64,000 bases of DNA, taken from Melioribacteraceae bacterium. GTDB lineage: Bacteria > Bacteroidota > Ignavibacteria > Ignavibacteriales > Melioribacteraceae. A program made the translations under genes and the position numbers. Every line of letters starts with the position of its first letter. Within the stretch, counting starts at the first letter, position 1. The notes under the pieces were generated by a model. The model made no database searches. It worked only from the letters and a program-made list of their open reading frames with translations, and had not been told where the DNA came from. The stretch lies in contig CP129490.1 of assembly GCA_030584085.1 (NCBI GenBank), forward strand, positions 3,319,511 through 3,383,510. Reading direction: 5' to 3'. Positions 1-8,048 of the stretch are shown in pieces.

Positions 1-2
1 AA

Positions 3-71
3 GAACCGGAATGGAATGAGAATTCACCATATCTAAATACCAGACTCCGTTCAATCGCAGAGAAACGATAA
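3..71 (+). CDS. C-terminal end of an upstream gene (partial)
   Basis: The window opens inside a reading frame with no stop until the TAA at 69-71. The other two forward frames close within the first 40 bases. The last 22 residues end in RLRSIAEKR and are too few to identify a family. The TAA directly abuts the ATG of the next gene (TAAATG), which suggests an operon with the phosphate-binding protein. It could be any upstream operon member. I infer coding only from the open frame and the tight junction. Confidence 0.5.
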   Translation, partial: EPEWNENSPYLNTRLRSIAEKR

Positions 72-902
72 ATGAAAATAAGATCATTATTAGATATTGT
101 TTTAATAATTGTTCTAGCCGGCTGCACTTCTTCAAATTATGAAGTCGCAACTATACGTATTAAGGGGTCTGATACTATGCTGCAACTTACAGAGAAACTA
201 GCAGCACAATATATGAAGGGAAACCCAAGTGTTTCAATATATGTTTCCGGTGGTGGAACAGCAAGCGGAGTAAATTCGCTAATTAATAATGAAGTTGATA
301 TTGCAACGGCATCAAGAAATCTAAAAGCCGAAGAAGCAAAATTACTTGCCGAATATTATGGTTCTCTTGGCATGTACTATTTAATTGCAAAAGATGCACT
401 AAGTATTTACATAAATCAAAACAATCCGGTAAAAGAATTTACGCTTTCAGAATTAAAAAAAATATTTTTATGTGAAATTAATAATTGGAAAGAACTTGGA
501 GGCGAGAATAAGATGATTCAGACTGTAATCAGGACTCCAAATTCGGGAACTCATTTATACTTTTTAGAACATGTTTTGGAGGGTTCACAATACTGTAATA
601 ATTCTGTTGTTTTACCAACAACTGAATCCGTTATTGATTTCATTGATGAAAATGAAAATGCAATAGGTTATGGAGGAATCGGATATAAAGAAGATATAAC
701 TCATGCCGCAATAAATGGAATTGAGTCTTCGGAAGCTAACGCCAGAAACGATAGATACCCAATTACACGTTACCTGCATTTCTTCACTTCAAAAACACCA
801 ACCGGGGCTATTAAAAATTTTATTGATTGGGTTTTGAGTCCGGCCGGACAAAAAGTCGTAAAAGATTCAGGATTTATTCCGTTGTGGGAGATTTCTTATT
901 AA
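72..902 (+). CDS. pstS: PstS-like phosphate ABC transporter substrate-binding lipoprotein
   Basis: This periplasmic or lipid-anchored protein should bind inorganic phosphate and deliver it to a PstCA permease. The N-terminus has a short hydrophobic run ending in the lipobox L15-A-G-C18, so the mature protein should be lipidated at Cys18. The body shows PstS-family signatures: IKGSDTM near residue 32, SGGGTASGV near 59, a DIATASR stretch near 76 and a later TPNSGT segment. At 276 residues it is typical for the compact PstS-like (PBP-like domain) subfamily. No pstCAB follows, because the next gene is convergent, so any permease must lie upstream or elsewhere. A PhoB-type two-component system a few kilobases away fits phosphate sensing. 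The specificity for phosphate is family knowledge, not shown directly. Confidence 0.85.
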   Translation: MKIRSLLDIVLIIVLAGCTSSNYEVATIRIKGSDTMLQLTEKLAAQYMKGNPSVSIYVSGGGTASGVNSLINNEVDIATASRNLKAEEAKLLAEYYGSLGMYYLIAKDALSIYINQNNPVKEFTLSELKKIFLCEINNWKELGGENKMIQTVIRTPNSGTHLYFLEHVLEGSQYCNNSVVLPTTESVIDFIDENENAIGYGGIGYKEDITHAAINGIESSEANARNDRYPITRYLHFFTSKTPTGAIKNFIDWVLSPAGQKVVKDSGFIPLWEISY

Positions 903-912
903 AACAAACCGC

Positions 913-942
913 AAACCGGTAAACCCCTTACCCTACCGGTTT
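913..942. terminator. hairpin between convergent genes
   Basis: A perfect 9-bp inverted repeat, AAACCGGTA (913-921) and TACCGGTTT (934-942), with a 12-base loop lies between the + strand pstS stop and the end of the - strand gene at 964. There is no long T-tract on either side, so it is a plausible but weak bidirectional terminator. Confidence 0.5.
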
Positions 943-963
943 ACAGTTTAAGGCTGGGAGGTA

Positions 964-2013
964 CTAATTTCCGAAAATTATATCCCAAATATTTTTTTTA
1001 CGTTTTTTCTCTTTCCAATAAGTACGATACTTATCTTGTGTAATTAATCCGATTGGTCCTTCATAGATTCCACCATCCAAGTAGCCATCATACACCCTAA
1101 CAGCTAAAATATTTTTTTCACCAAATTTTATAACATCATCCGCTAAAAAATAACCTCTAAATTCGGCATACTCATTTGAAAAATTTGATTCCCATTTACT
1201 ATCAATCACACCTGTAGAACCAACTTTTTTACCGTTGATATATGCTTCATCCAAGTCATCAATTTTGCCGAGGACCATTACAAGTTTCTTACCTTTTAAT
1301 TTCTCCGGGACTGTAAACTCTAACCTATACCAAGCAAATCCATCATAATCAGTCCAGCCTTGTGGTTCCCAATAGCCAGGAACAAAAATAGATTCCCAAT
1401 CTCTATCATTAAAATTTGCATCTTTCCATTCAAAATTGTCCCCGGCACTAATTTTCCATTCGCCTTCGAGGTTTAGATCAAGTTTCATTCCACCAGTGTA
1501 TGCAAATACTCCAATATCTCCGCCAGTTATTCCGCCGTCAAGTTGAGAATCAAAGACTCTTACGGCAATTGTATTAATGCCATGTTTATTTAAATACTTA
1601 TCCGGAATAGGATAACTTCGATTAACATTATATGCCGTATAATAATTTGGAGGAAAACTGCCGGACTTACCGATTAAATTACCATTTAAGTAAACTTCAT
1701 CAACATCATCAATATACCCCAACTGTATTTTTATACTGTATCCCTCTGCATCCCTTGGTAATTCAAAAGTTGTTCTGTACCATGCGTAACCATTATAACC
1801 ATGAAATCCTTGAGATTCCCAAGATGATGGAACACGGATATCTTCCCAGCTATTATCATTATGGTTTGGCGATGACCACTTCAAATCATCACCAATTGTA
1901 AATTTCCAATAACCTCTAAGGTTGACTACTCTTTCCCACTCGTCCGCTTTAATTGCCGAAGGAATTAAAATGAGAAGAACTAGTACTAATATTTTCTGAA
2001 TAGATGTTTTCAT
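964..2013 (-). CDS. secreted protein with two tandem GH2-type sugar-binding (galactose-binding-like) domains
   Basis: After a signal peptide ending near SAIKA, the protein is two copies of the same beta-sandwich of about 150 residues. Each copy repeats the pattern LxGxWKxxxGDxxxW, DxxWExIxVPxxWExQG, GxAWYRxxFxxP, LGxIDDxDExYxNGxxxG and an AVRVxDxxLDGGIxxGxIG tail. This is the N-terminal sugar-binding domain seen in GH2 beta-galactosidases and glucuronidases. No catalytic TIM barrel is present. It probably binds glycans at the cell surface or in the periplasm. An in-frame start lies upstream at 2049, but the ATG at 2013 puts the signal peptide at the very N-terminus and leaves room for the repeat array at 2050-2087, so I prefer it. 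Neither start has a clear Shine-Dalgarno. It is the last gene of the cluster behind the two-component system. Confidence 0.75.
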   Translation of the reverse strand: MKTSIQKILVLVLLILIPSAIKADEWERVVNLRGYWKFTIGDDLKWSSPNHNDNSWEDIRVPSSWESQGFHGYNGYAWYRTTFELPRDAEGYSIKIQLGYIDDVDEVYLNGNLIGKSGSFPPNYYTAYNVNRSYPIPDKYLNKHGINTIAVRVFDSQLDGGITGGDIGVFAYTGGMKLDLNLEGEWKISAGDNFEWKDANFNDRDWESIFVPGYWEPQGWTDYDGFAWYRLEFTVPEKLKGKKLVMVLGKIDDLDEAYINGKKVGSTGVIDSKWESNFSNEYAEFRGYFLADDVIKFGEKNILAVRVYDGYLDGGIYEGPIGLITQDKYRTYWKEKKRKKNIWDIIFGN

Positions 2014-2049
2014 AATTTCATTCAAAAATCGTGAAATGGGGCTGAACAT

Positions 2050-2087
2050 TTGTTAATTAATTGTAATTAGTTGTCATAAATTGTCAC
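2050..2087. promoter_or_regulatory. tandem TTGTCA-like repeats, candidate PhoB/OmpR-type operator
   Basis: TTGT elements start at 2050, 2061, 2071 and 2081, with a period of 10-11 bp; the last two read TTGTCAT and TTGTCAC. Direct repeats in helical phase are the hallmark of PhoB/OmpR-family operators, and TTGTCAT resembles half of a Pho box. On the opposite strand the units read like the ATGACA/TTAACA repeats bound by PhoP. The array sits directly upstream of the GH2-like gene. Binding by the nearby response regulator is an inference. Confidence 0.45.
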
Positions 2088-2097
2088 TGAATCATTT

Positions 2098-2502
2098 CTA
2101 TTTTAAAGAAAATGGTATCTCATTCTCCACTAAGTAATTCATCGCAATCGCAGAAAGAATATTCTTGGTATGATTATTTTCTGAATTATTTGCGGTTTCG
2201 ATCACTTTCATCATTGCCTCCAGATTTCCAATCCTATATATCGCTAATGAAACTAAAACTAAATTTGAGGGATCAGATTCTCTTTCCAAAACTTCAAACA
2301 GAGCCTCTACTGCTTCTTCAACTCGATACTTACCTGCAATAAAAATAGAACTTCTCATTAAACCATAGTTCTCTGATTTTATTCCTTCAATTAATGTTGC
2401 AACTTCACTTTCACTCAAATTTGGTGCTTCTTCAGCTAAATTAATCATTATTGATACTGAGAAAAAAACTAATATTGTTGCTACTTTAACTATTGTTTTC
2501 AT
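2098..2502 (-). CDS. small secreted HEAT-repeat-like protein
   Basis: A 134-residue protein with an N-terminal signal peptide (KTIVKVATILVFFSVSIMI), followed by helical pairs of the HEAT/armadillo type, for example around VEEAVEALFEVLERE and NLVLVSLAIYRIGN. Such repeats are protein-binding scaffolds and no catalytic motif is visible. The ATG at 2502 has a near-perfect Shine-Dalgarno (AGGAGG, 5 bases upstream); a GTG one codon earlier is less well spaced. It lies 97 bases after the response regulator gene and is preceded by its own TTGTCA-like repeat array, so it is a plausible target of that regulator. The fold is a pattern-based assignment and the function is unknown. Confidence 0.6.
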   Translation of the reverse strand: MKTIVKVATILVFFSVSIMINLAEEAPNLSESEVATLIEGIKSENYGLMRSSIFIAGKYRVEEAVEALFEVLERESDPSNLVLVSLAIYRIGNLEAMMKVIETANNSENNHTKNILSAIAMNYLVENEIPFSLK

Positions 2503-2547
2503 CACTGCCTCCTAGTAAAATTTCTATTTCAAATTTACCGAGGCAAT

Positions 2548-2594
2548 CTGTAATCGTTGTCAGTTCAAAGTAAATGATTGTAATAAATTGTCAC
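2548..2594. promoter_or_regulatory. second TTGTCA-like repeat array, candidate operator
   Basis: TGT cores at 2549, 2558, 2579 and 2589 (CTGTAAT, TTGTCAG, TTGTAAT, TTGTCAC) lie on roughly one helical face with one unit missing. The 11-mer TAAATTGTCAC occurs both here (2584-2594) and in the array at 2077-2087. It sits between the response regulator stop and the HEAT-like gene, suggesting a shared regulator for both downstream genes. Confidence 0.45.
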
Positions 2595-2599
2595 AGTCA

Positions 2600-3286
2600 T
2601 TAAGCATTGATTAACTTGTAACCAATTCCATGAACAGTCAAAATTACTTGCGGGTGGTTTGAATCTATTTCGATTTTCTGACGAAGTTTCAAAACAAAAT
2701 TATCTATCGTACGTGTTGTTATATAAACATCCTCACCCCAAATATTAGCAAGAAGCTCATCACGAGAAACTGTATTGTTTTTTTTCTTCCAAAGATAATT
2801 GAGTACTTCAAATTCCTTATGCGACATTTGAACAGAGTTTCCGTTTTCAAATGCATTATAAGTTTCAAAATTAATATCGAGTTTGCCGATTTTAATTATT
2901 GAATGGTCTTGGTTCGATAAATTTTCACTTCTTCTAAGAACAGCTTTTATTCTTGCTAGTAATTCGCGTAAACTGAAAGGTTTTGTTATGTAATCATCTG
3001 CACCGAGTTCAAGTCCTAACACTTTATCAATTTCTTCACCTTTTGCCGTGAGCAATATTACCGGAGTTGTGTTTCCTTCTTTCCTTATAGTCTTGCATAC
3101 ATCGAATCCGGATATTTTTGGAAGCATTACATCCAGCAATATTAAATCATATTTAGATGAATGAATTTTTTCTAATCCAACTTTTCCGTCTTCTGCTATT
3201 TCGACTTCATAGCTTTCATATTCAAGATTATCTTTTAATCCTAATCGCATACTTGGTTCGTCTTCAACTATCAATATCTTTGGCAT
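2600..3286 (-). CDS. OmpR/PhoB-family DNA-binding response regulator
   Basis: The N-terminal receiver domain (about residues 3-118) has the acidic pocket E9-D10, phospho-acceptor D53, T81 and K103 (numbered from the first of two adjacent Met codons). The C-terminal winged helix (about 130-228) contains the EFEVLNYLWKKK and TRTIDNFVLKLRQKI segments typical of Trans_reg_C. The second ATG (3286) is better spaced from the GGAGG Shine-Dalgarno than the first. The gene begins 9 bases after the sensor kinase stop, so the two form an operon and a cognate pair. Phosphate response is suggested by the neighbouring pstS and Pho-box-like repeats but is not proven. Other OmpR regulons remain possible. Confidence 0.9.
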   Translation of the reverse strand: MPKILIVEDEPSMRLGLKDNLEYESYEVEIAEDGKVGLEKIHSSKYDLILLDVMLPKISGFDVCKTIRKEGNTTPVILLTAKGEEIDKVLGLELGADDYITKPFSLRELLARIKAVLRRSENLSNQDHSIIKIGKLDINFETYNAFENGNSVQMSHKEFEVLNYLWKKKNNTVSRDELLANIWGEDVYITTRTIDNFVLKLRQKIEIDSNHPQVILTVHGIGYKLINA

Positions 3287-3298
3287 CATTCCTCCGTA

Positions 3299-4849
3299 TT
3301 AACTTATTACTGCATTAAATATTATTCTAAAAGTTGATCCTTTGCCCGGTTCGCTTTCTAATTCTATCCTAGCATTATGTGCATCAATAACATGCTTAAC
3401 AATCGTCAAACCTAATCCGGTACCTTTTGTGTTATGAACTAGTCCGGTTGAAACTCTAAAAAATTTATCAAAGATTTTTTGTTGATCATCTTTAGAAATT
3501 CCTATTCCATTATCCTCTACTTCAATTCCGATTTCATTTACCCGATTAAAAGTTCGTATAACGATTCTTTTTTTCTCTTCGCTGTATTTTACAGCATTAT
3601 CAATTAAGTTAATAACAGCTTCGGATATTGCTTCTCGATCAATTTTAACAGAAAGAATATTTTCTGCTGGTTCAAATCTAAAATTGAATTTTTTATTCGA
3701 TAGATGAAATTTATAATTATCATATATCTGCTGGATAAGTTCATTTAAATCAGTATTCGAAAAATTGTAAGTTCTCTTTCCTGCTTCAATTTTAGAAAAA
3801 CTCAAAATTGAATTTACAATTCTGCTTAACCGATTTGATTCTTGACTTATAATTCTATAGTACTCATTTCTTTTATCTTCATTCTGCACCCTTCCCATTT
3901 CGAGTGTTTCGGCAAACATACTGATTAATGCAAGCGGTGTTCTCAATTCGTGGGAAACATTTGAGACGAAATCCGATTTAATTTGAGCCAGTTGAATTTC
4001 TTTACGAATAGATCGGTAAATAAAAATGATTCCCCCGATTATTATAAAATTCATAAAAAGGAGAATTATAAGGTTAGTATAAGTTCTTTCTGCTGTTAAC
4101 CCCTTAAGTGTTCTGCCTTTTATTTTAATTCCGAGTTCGTAGTTCGGCAAAATCCATAGATTACTTTTTACATCCGGATGTTTATCCGAAACAGATTCAT
4201 CAAAGTTAAATTCATGAATATCATTTTCTGAGTTACAAGAGATTGCAAACTTTTCTCCGGCCGCTTCGATAATTAAAGGGCGCAGTACATTTTCAATATA
4301 AATCGATGGATTAATTTCAATGATTGCGAGTGTTTCTTTTTGGTTCACGGTTAATAAAACAGCAAGGAACTGATTTTGCCCAATAGTTGATTCAAGCGGT
4401 TCAACCTTTCTATAATCAGCTTGAATGTACCTAAAAAGTCTTTCAATTTTACCGGTGTTTGCTGATATCACATTTTTTAATTTTTCTTTATCAGAAGCTG
4501 TTTCTTGTTTAAACGTTATTCCATTTTGTGTAAGCGTATCGTGAACTATAAAAATTTGCAATAAGGATTTGTTACGGTGGAATAGTTCATCAAAAATATT
4601 TTGTGACTTTAAATAAGTGTTAACATTTTTATCAATAGCAGAGTTTATATCATTAACCCAAGATGTAATTACCAAGTCAGAATATTGATTAACCGAATTA
4701 AGAATCGCGTCAAGTTGGTTCAAATATATTTCTTGAATAACTTCTTCGGTTTCGTTTAGCGATGTAATTTCATAAAATGTATAGCTTAATATTGGAAGCA
4801 TTACAACGAGTAACAGTGGAATTATAATCTTCTTTAATGTGCTGTTCAT
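3299..4849 (-). CDS. membrane sensor histidine kinase (PhoR-like core)
   Basis: One membrane segment lies near residues 9-27, followed by a periplasmic sensing region of about 230 residues. A second membrane segment near 258-282 leads directly into the HisKA helix with the H-box SHELRTP (phospho-acceptor His300). The HATPase domain has the N-box (INLIDNAVKYS), G1 (DNGIGI), F-box and G2 (GTGLGL) motifs. No recognisable HAMP domain separates the second membrane segment from HisKA. The periplasmic part is rich in asparagine and matches no domain I know. It is co-transcribed with the OmpR-type regulator that follows, and the membrane protein at 4919-5443 lies just upstream. Confidence 0.88.
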   Translation of the reverse strand: MNSTLKKIIIPLLLVVMLPILSYTFYEITSLNETEEVIQEIYLNQLDAILNSVNQYSDLVITSWVNDINSAIDKNVNTYLKSQNIFDELFHRNKSLLQIFIVHDTLTQNGITFKQETASDKEKLKNVISANTGKIERLFRYIQADYRKVEPLESTIGQNQFLAVLLTVNQKETLAIIEINPSIYIENVLRPLIIEAAGEKFAISCNSENDIHEFNFDESVSDKHPDVKSNLWILPNYELGIKIKGRTLKGLTAERTYTNLIILLFMNFIIIGGIIFIYRSIRKEIQLAQIKSDFVSNVSHELRTPLALISMFAETLEMGRVQNEDKRNEYYRIISQESNRLSRIVNSILSFSKIEAGKRTYNFSNTDLNELIQQIYDNYKFHLSNKKFNFRFEPAENILSVKIDREAISEAVINLIDNAVKYSEEKKRIVIRTFNRVNEIGIEVEDNGIGISKDDQQKIFDKFFRVSTGLVHNTKGTGLGLTIVKHVIDAHNARIELESEPGKGSTFRIIFNAVIS

Positions 4850-4918
4850 TTCTTTAGATTAGAAAATTGATAGGGATAAAATAGGAAAAGTGAGAATAAA
4901 GTTGGGAAGAATCTTTTA

Positions 4919-5443
4919 CTATCCAATTAAAGGAGTTACTGAGATAATCTCTTCGAGATTTCCTTCCAACACATAATCATACTGTAGTTGATTCCAAACT
5001 AAATTACCTTCGAAGTCCAATATTTCCTTTTCGATCGGAAATTTTCTGATTTGATGTACCTCTGCTTTTAGTCTAACTTTTTTCATCAAATAAGATTCAT
5101 ATTCTTTCGTGTTACGAGGATCGATTGCAAGCTTTACTAAAATAATATTCTCGTTAGAACAAATTACACGAGCAATCAAGTAAGAATTTTTTAGATCATG
5201 ATGGATTTTATAGGCAAGCGTATCTAATTCAACATGCTGATATTCGATCGATGATTTCGATTGAAATTCGTTGCTTGGAATTTCAAAATCAGATTTGCCA
5301 TCAGAGTAGCTATAATTTTTTGCGGTTGATTTATAAAACGTAACCCCTTTATCAACATCAATTACGAAACAAAAAATGATATAGACGATCCCTGCTAGAA
5401 TTGCTAAAACATACTTTGGGGATATTGCTTCGTTTTGCCTCAT
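4919..5443 (-). CDS. membrane-anchored protein of unknown function
   Basis: A 174-residue protein with one N-terminal membrane segment (about residues 11-28) and a soluble, probably periplasmic remainder. A middle section (NSYLIARVICSNENIILVK) and the charged stretch around MKKVRLKAEVHQIRKF look like a small beta-rich fold, but I recognise no family. It ends 69 bases before the sensor kinase on the same strand, so it could be co-transcribed with it and act as an accessory signalling protein. That role is inference from position only. Confidence 0.6.
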   Translation of the reverse strand: MRQNEAISPKYVLAILAGIVYIIFCFVIDVDKGVTFYKSTAKNYSYSDGKSDFEIPSNEFQSKSSIEYQHVELDTLAYKIHHDLKNSYLIARVICSNENIILVKLAIDPRNTKEYESYLMKKVRLKAEVHQIRKFPIEKEILDFEGNLVWNQLQYDYVLEGNLEEIISVTPLIG

Positions 5444-5517
5444 GCTTTAAAATAGAAAAGTGCCGCATCAAAATAAAGCCAATGACACGACACCTTTACC
5501 AGCCGTAAAATTTATAT

Positions 5518-5625
5518 TTAATCTGAGTTTTTACTTTTGTAAGCAACGTAAGAGATAAAAACAATTCCCACAACAAAAGAGGCAAAAACCAATAAAGCTG
5601 AATATACAATTGTACTAAGTGTCAC
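5518..5625 (-). CDS. 35-residue single-pass membrane peptide
   Basis: A GTG-initiated frame of 35 codons ends in TAA. The product starts VTLSTIVYSALLV, has one hydrophobic segment of about 24 residues, and ends in a charged tail (YKSKNSD), giving a positive-inside topology with the C-terminus in the cytoplasm. AAGG lies about 12 bases upstream of the GTG and an in-frame stop precedes it, so the start cannot be far upstream. The composition is that of a real membrane helix rather than random AT-rich sequence. I cannot name a family. It lies 74 bases upstream of the membrane protein at 5443 on the same strand. Confidence 0.5.
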   Translation of the reverse strand: MTLSTIVYSALLVFASFVVGIVFISYVAYKSKNSD

Positions 5626-5830
5626 AATAAAAGACCCTTTGTATTTTTAATTACAAATATAGCATTAAGTTTATTTTTGACAATGAGGTATATCACATTC
5701 ATACTTTTCAATAGAAAAACTGTATATTTCGCCAAGGAGACATGGTTGAATAAACCTGGGCAATGAACTTAGTTGGGCATTGTCCGTCTCCATTTTTAGC
5801 ATACTTTTGTTGATAAAAGGAAAGTTCGAG

Positions 5831-6448
5831 CTACTTAATTGATTTTTCAAAATGCTGATAATCTTTCTTCGTTGTCCAATCCCCACCCCATTCCCAACCT
5901 CGTTTTTTGAAAATTTTAACAATAACTGACTCTGCTGTTATTGTACCAGTTTGTTTGGGATTGTATTTACTCCCTGAAGGAGAAACTTTTTTACCCACTA
6001 TGTAAGGATTTTGGAAAGGATTTAGGTCGACTGCAAAACCGTATGCATGATTAGATAATTTTTCTGTTCCAGCAATAAACCTATAATTAAATGCCGAAGA
6101 ATTATTATCTGCCATTGATTTTTCATCATCCCAGCCATACTTCACAATTGGAATCACTTTTTCAATAGGAAATCTTTTTGCAAGGAGTTCATCAAAAATT
6201 TCTTTTAGCTCGGCAGAGAGTTGTTTATGAATTACAATTTGTCCTTTATGAATTTTCTCATCAAAAGAAATGTACATCACATTTATGAGAGTGAGATTCT
6301 TCCTAACTTCCAAAGGAAATTCGAGTCCGGCGACTGCTTCGTCAAACGTCATATCCGAATCTACTATAATGCTGCTGTATTCTTGCATATAGAATTTTTG
6401 ATTACTTAATAGAAATATTATTAGCAAATAGAAAAGCGATGATTTCAT
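5831..6448 (-). CDS. M15-family peptidoglycan peptidase (D-alanyl-D-alanine carboxypeptidase-like), exported
   Basis: An N-terminal hydrophobic signal (MKSSLFYLLIIFLLS) is followed by the M15 zinc-peptidase fold. Zinc ligands are visible in SNHAYGFAVDLNP (the SxHxxGxAxD motif) and in the C-terminal DYQHFE, with the WEWGGDW stretch typical of the M15 (VanY/M15C-like) group between them. Members cleave D-Ala-D-Ala or L-Ala-D-Glu bonds in peptidoglycan, here presumably in the periplasm. The 205-residue length fits the family. The following gap to 5626 holds nothing I recognise; an 83-residue frame reaching into it from inside this gene looks accidental. Confidence 0.85.
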   Translation of the reverse strand: MKSSLFYLLIIFLLSNQKFYMQEYSSIIVDSDMTFDEAVAGLEFPLEVRKNLTLINVMYISFDEKIHKGQIVIHKQLSAELKEIFDELLAKRFPIEKVIPIVKYGWDDEKSMADNNSSAFNYRFIAGTEKLSNHAYGFAVDLNPFQNPYIVGKKVSPSGSKYNPKQTGTITAESVIVKIFKKRGWEWGGDWTTKKDYQHFEKSIK

Positions 6449-6518
6449 ATTTCTTAAAAAACTTTATTATTATATAAAACAATTTTTCCAAATTCACTAA
6501 TTCTTTAATTCAATTTAT

Positions 6519-6526
6519 CAAAGATA
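6519..6526 (-). promoter_or_regulatory. candidate Bacteroidota-type -7 box (TATCTTTG)
   Basis: On the - strand the sequence reads TATCTTTG, an exact TAxxTTTG box, 70 bases upstream of the M15 peptidase start. A TTTG lies 16 bases further upstream, slightly closer than the usual 19-21. Supported by motif and position only. Confidence 0.3.
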
Positions 6527-6551
6527 AATGTTAGTTTAAGAGCAAAATTTT

Positions 6552-8048
6552 GTGAAAATAATGGTTTCAACTCATATTCTCAGTAAATCGACTTTTCTAA
6601 AAGGTCTTCAGTGCGATAAGCATCTTTATCTTTATAAAAATAATAAGGAATTACTTGACCCACTTAGTGAGATGCAGCAAGCAATATTTGCAAGGGGGAC
6701 GGATGTAGGTAAATTTGCTCAAAAACTTTTCCCAAACGGAGTAGATGTTTCACCAAACTCACCGATGAATTTCGTTAAATCGATTGAACAAACCGAACAA
6801 CTGATGAATGCCAAGGAAAAAGTAATTTACGAAGCTGCTTTTGTTTATGATGACGTCTTAGCCGCAGCAGATATTGTAGTAAAAAATAAAGACGGCTGGA
6901 ATATTTTTGAAGTGAAGAGCTCAACATCTGTAAATGAGGTTCACTTAAACGATGCTGCAGTTCAATACTGGATAATCAGCAATCTGGGTTATAAAGTAAA
7001 TGATATAGCAATCATTTATATAAACAATCAGTATGTTAGGAATGGCAAACTTGATATTAATTCGTTATTCAAATTTGAATCGGTATTGGAATCTGTTATT
7101 AAAAAACAAATTTTTGTATCGAAAGAAATTGCTAGACAAAAGAAAGTACTTGAAAAAAATGCAGTCCCAAAAGTAGATATCGGGATGCATTGCACAGATC
7201 CTTATCCATGCGGATTTATCGGCTATTGTTGGGACCATATTCCACAAAATTCTGTGTTTGATATTTCCGGTATGCATCTCAGAAGGAAATTTGAGCTTTA
7301 TGACCAGGGAATAATAAAGATGGAAGATATTCCCGAAGATGCCGGATTAAATTCAAATCAATGGATGCAAATAGAGGGAACGCTAAAGAATAAAGAAATA
7401 ATTGACAAAGAAGCAATCAGTGAATTTTTAAAGACAATTAATTACCCTATGTTCTTTGTGGATTTTGAATCATTTCAGCCACCGATTCCTTTATATGATT
7501 ATTCAAAACCATATCAACAAATCCCATTTCAATATTCTGTTCATTACAAAGAAACTGCTTCTAGTGAACTTATACACTTTGAATTTTTGGCTGATCCTCA
7601 TATTGATCCAAGAATTCCGTTTATTGAAAATTTGATAAAGGTACTTGGTGATAAAGGCGATATTATTGTTTACAACAAATCTTTTGAGATGACAAGGTTA
7701 AAAGAGATTGCGAGAGACCACCCAAAGTACTCTGACAAAATTGATAAGTTATTAGATAGGGTAAAGGATATTATGCTTCCATTCCAGAAAAAGTATTATT
7801 ATACCCCAGAGATGCAAGGTTCATATTCAATAAAATATGTACTGCCCGCACTAGTTCCGGAGTTAAGTTATGCTGATTTGCAAATTGGTGACGGTGGAAC
7901 AGCTTCTCTTGCTTATGAAAGTCTGTTGAACATGGATGATTTTATAAAAATAGATGAAATAAAAAAACAGCTTTTGGAATATTGCAAGTTGGATACATTT
8001 GCTATGGTTAGGATTTTAGACAGACTTGAAAATTTAGTTGGAATTTAA
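6552..8048 (+). CDS. DUF2779 protein: Cas4-like Fe-S nuclease domain fused to a DEDD-type exonuclease-like domain
   Basis: The N-terminal half resembles the Cas4/AddB nuclease architecture: Cys21 in the KGLQC start motif, a PD-(D/E)xK core (D near 107, then E120-V-K122), and three more cysteines (C214, C220, C226) that with Cys21 could hold an iron-sulfur cluster. The C-terminal half is an RNase H-fold region with acidic motifs FVDFES (D304, E306), YNKSFE (374-379) and YCKLD (D481). This layout matches the DUF2779 family. It probably acts on nucleic acids, but its substrate is unknown. The GTG start at 6552 and an ATG at 6561 are both possible. The 3' end overlaps the convergent hepT-like gene by 15 bases. 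Confidence 0.8.
   Translation: MKIMVSTHILSKSTFLKGLQCDKHLYLYKNNKELLDPLSEMQQAIFARGTDVGKFAQKLFPNGVDVSPNSPMNFVKSIEQTEQLMNAKEKVIYEAAFVYDDVLAAADIVVKNKDGWNIFEVKSSTSVNEVHLNDAAVQYWIISNLGYKVNDIAIIYINNQYVRNGKLDINSLFKFESVLESVIKKQIFVSKEIARQKKVLEKNAVPKVDIGMHCTDPYPCGFIGYCWDHIPQNSVFDISGMHLRRKFELYDQGIIKMEDIPEDAGLNSNQWMQIEGTLKNKEIIDKEAISEFLKTINYPMFFVDFESFQPPIPLYDYSKPYQQIPFQYSVHYKETASSELIHFEFLADPHIDPRIPFIENLIKVLGDKGDIIVYNKSFEMTRLKEIARDHPKYSDKIDKLLDRVKDIMLPFQKKYYYTPEMQGSYSIKYVLPALVPELSYADLQIGDGGTASLAYESLLNMDDFIKIDEIKKQLLEYCKLDTFAMVRILDRLENLVGI

Noticed and set aside
5671-5922. 83-residue - strand frame next to the M15 gene
   Set aside because: It begins inside the M15 gene in another frame and has no family features or ribosome-binding site.
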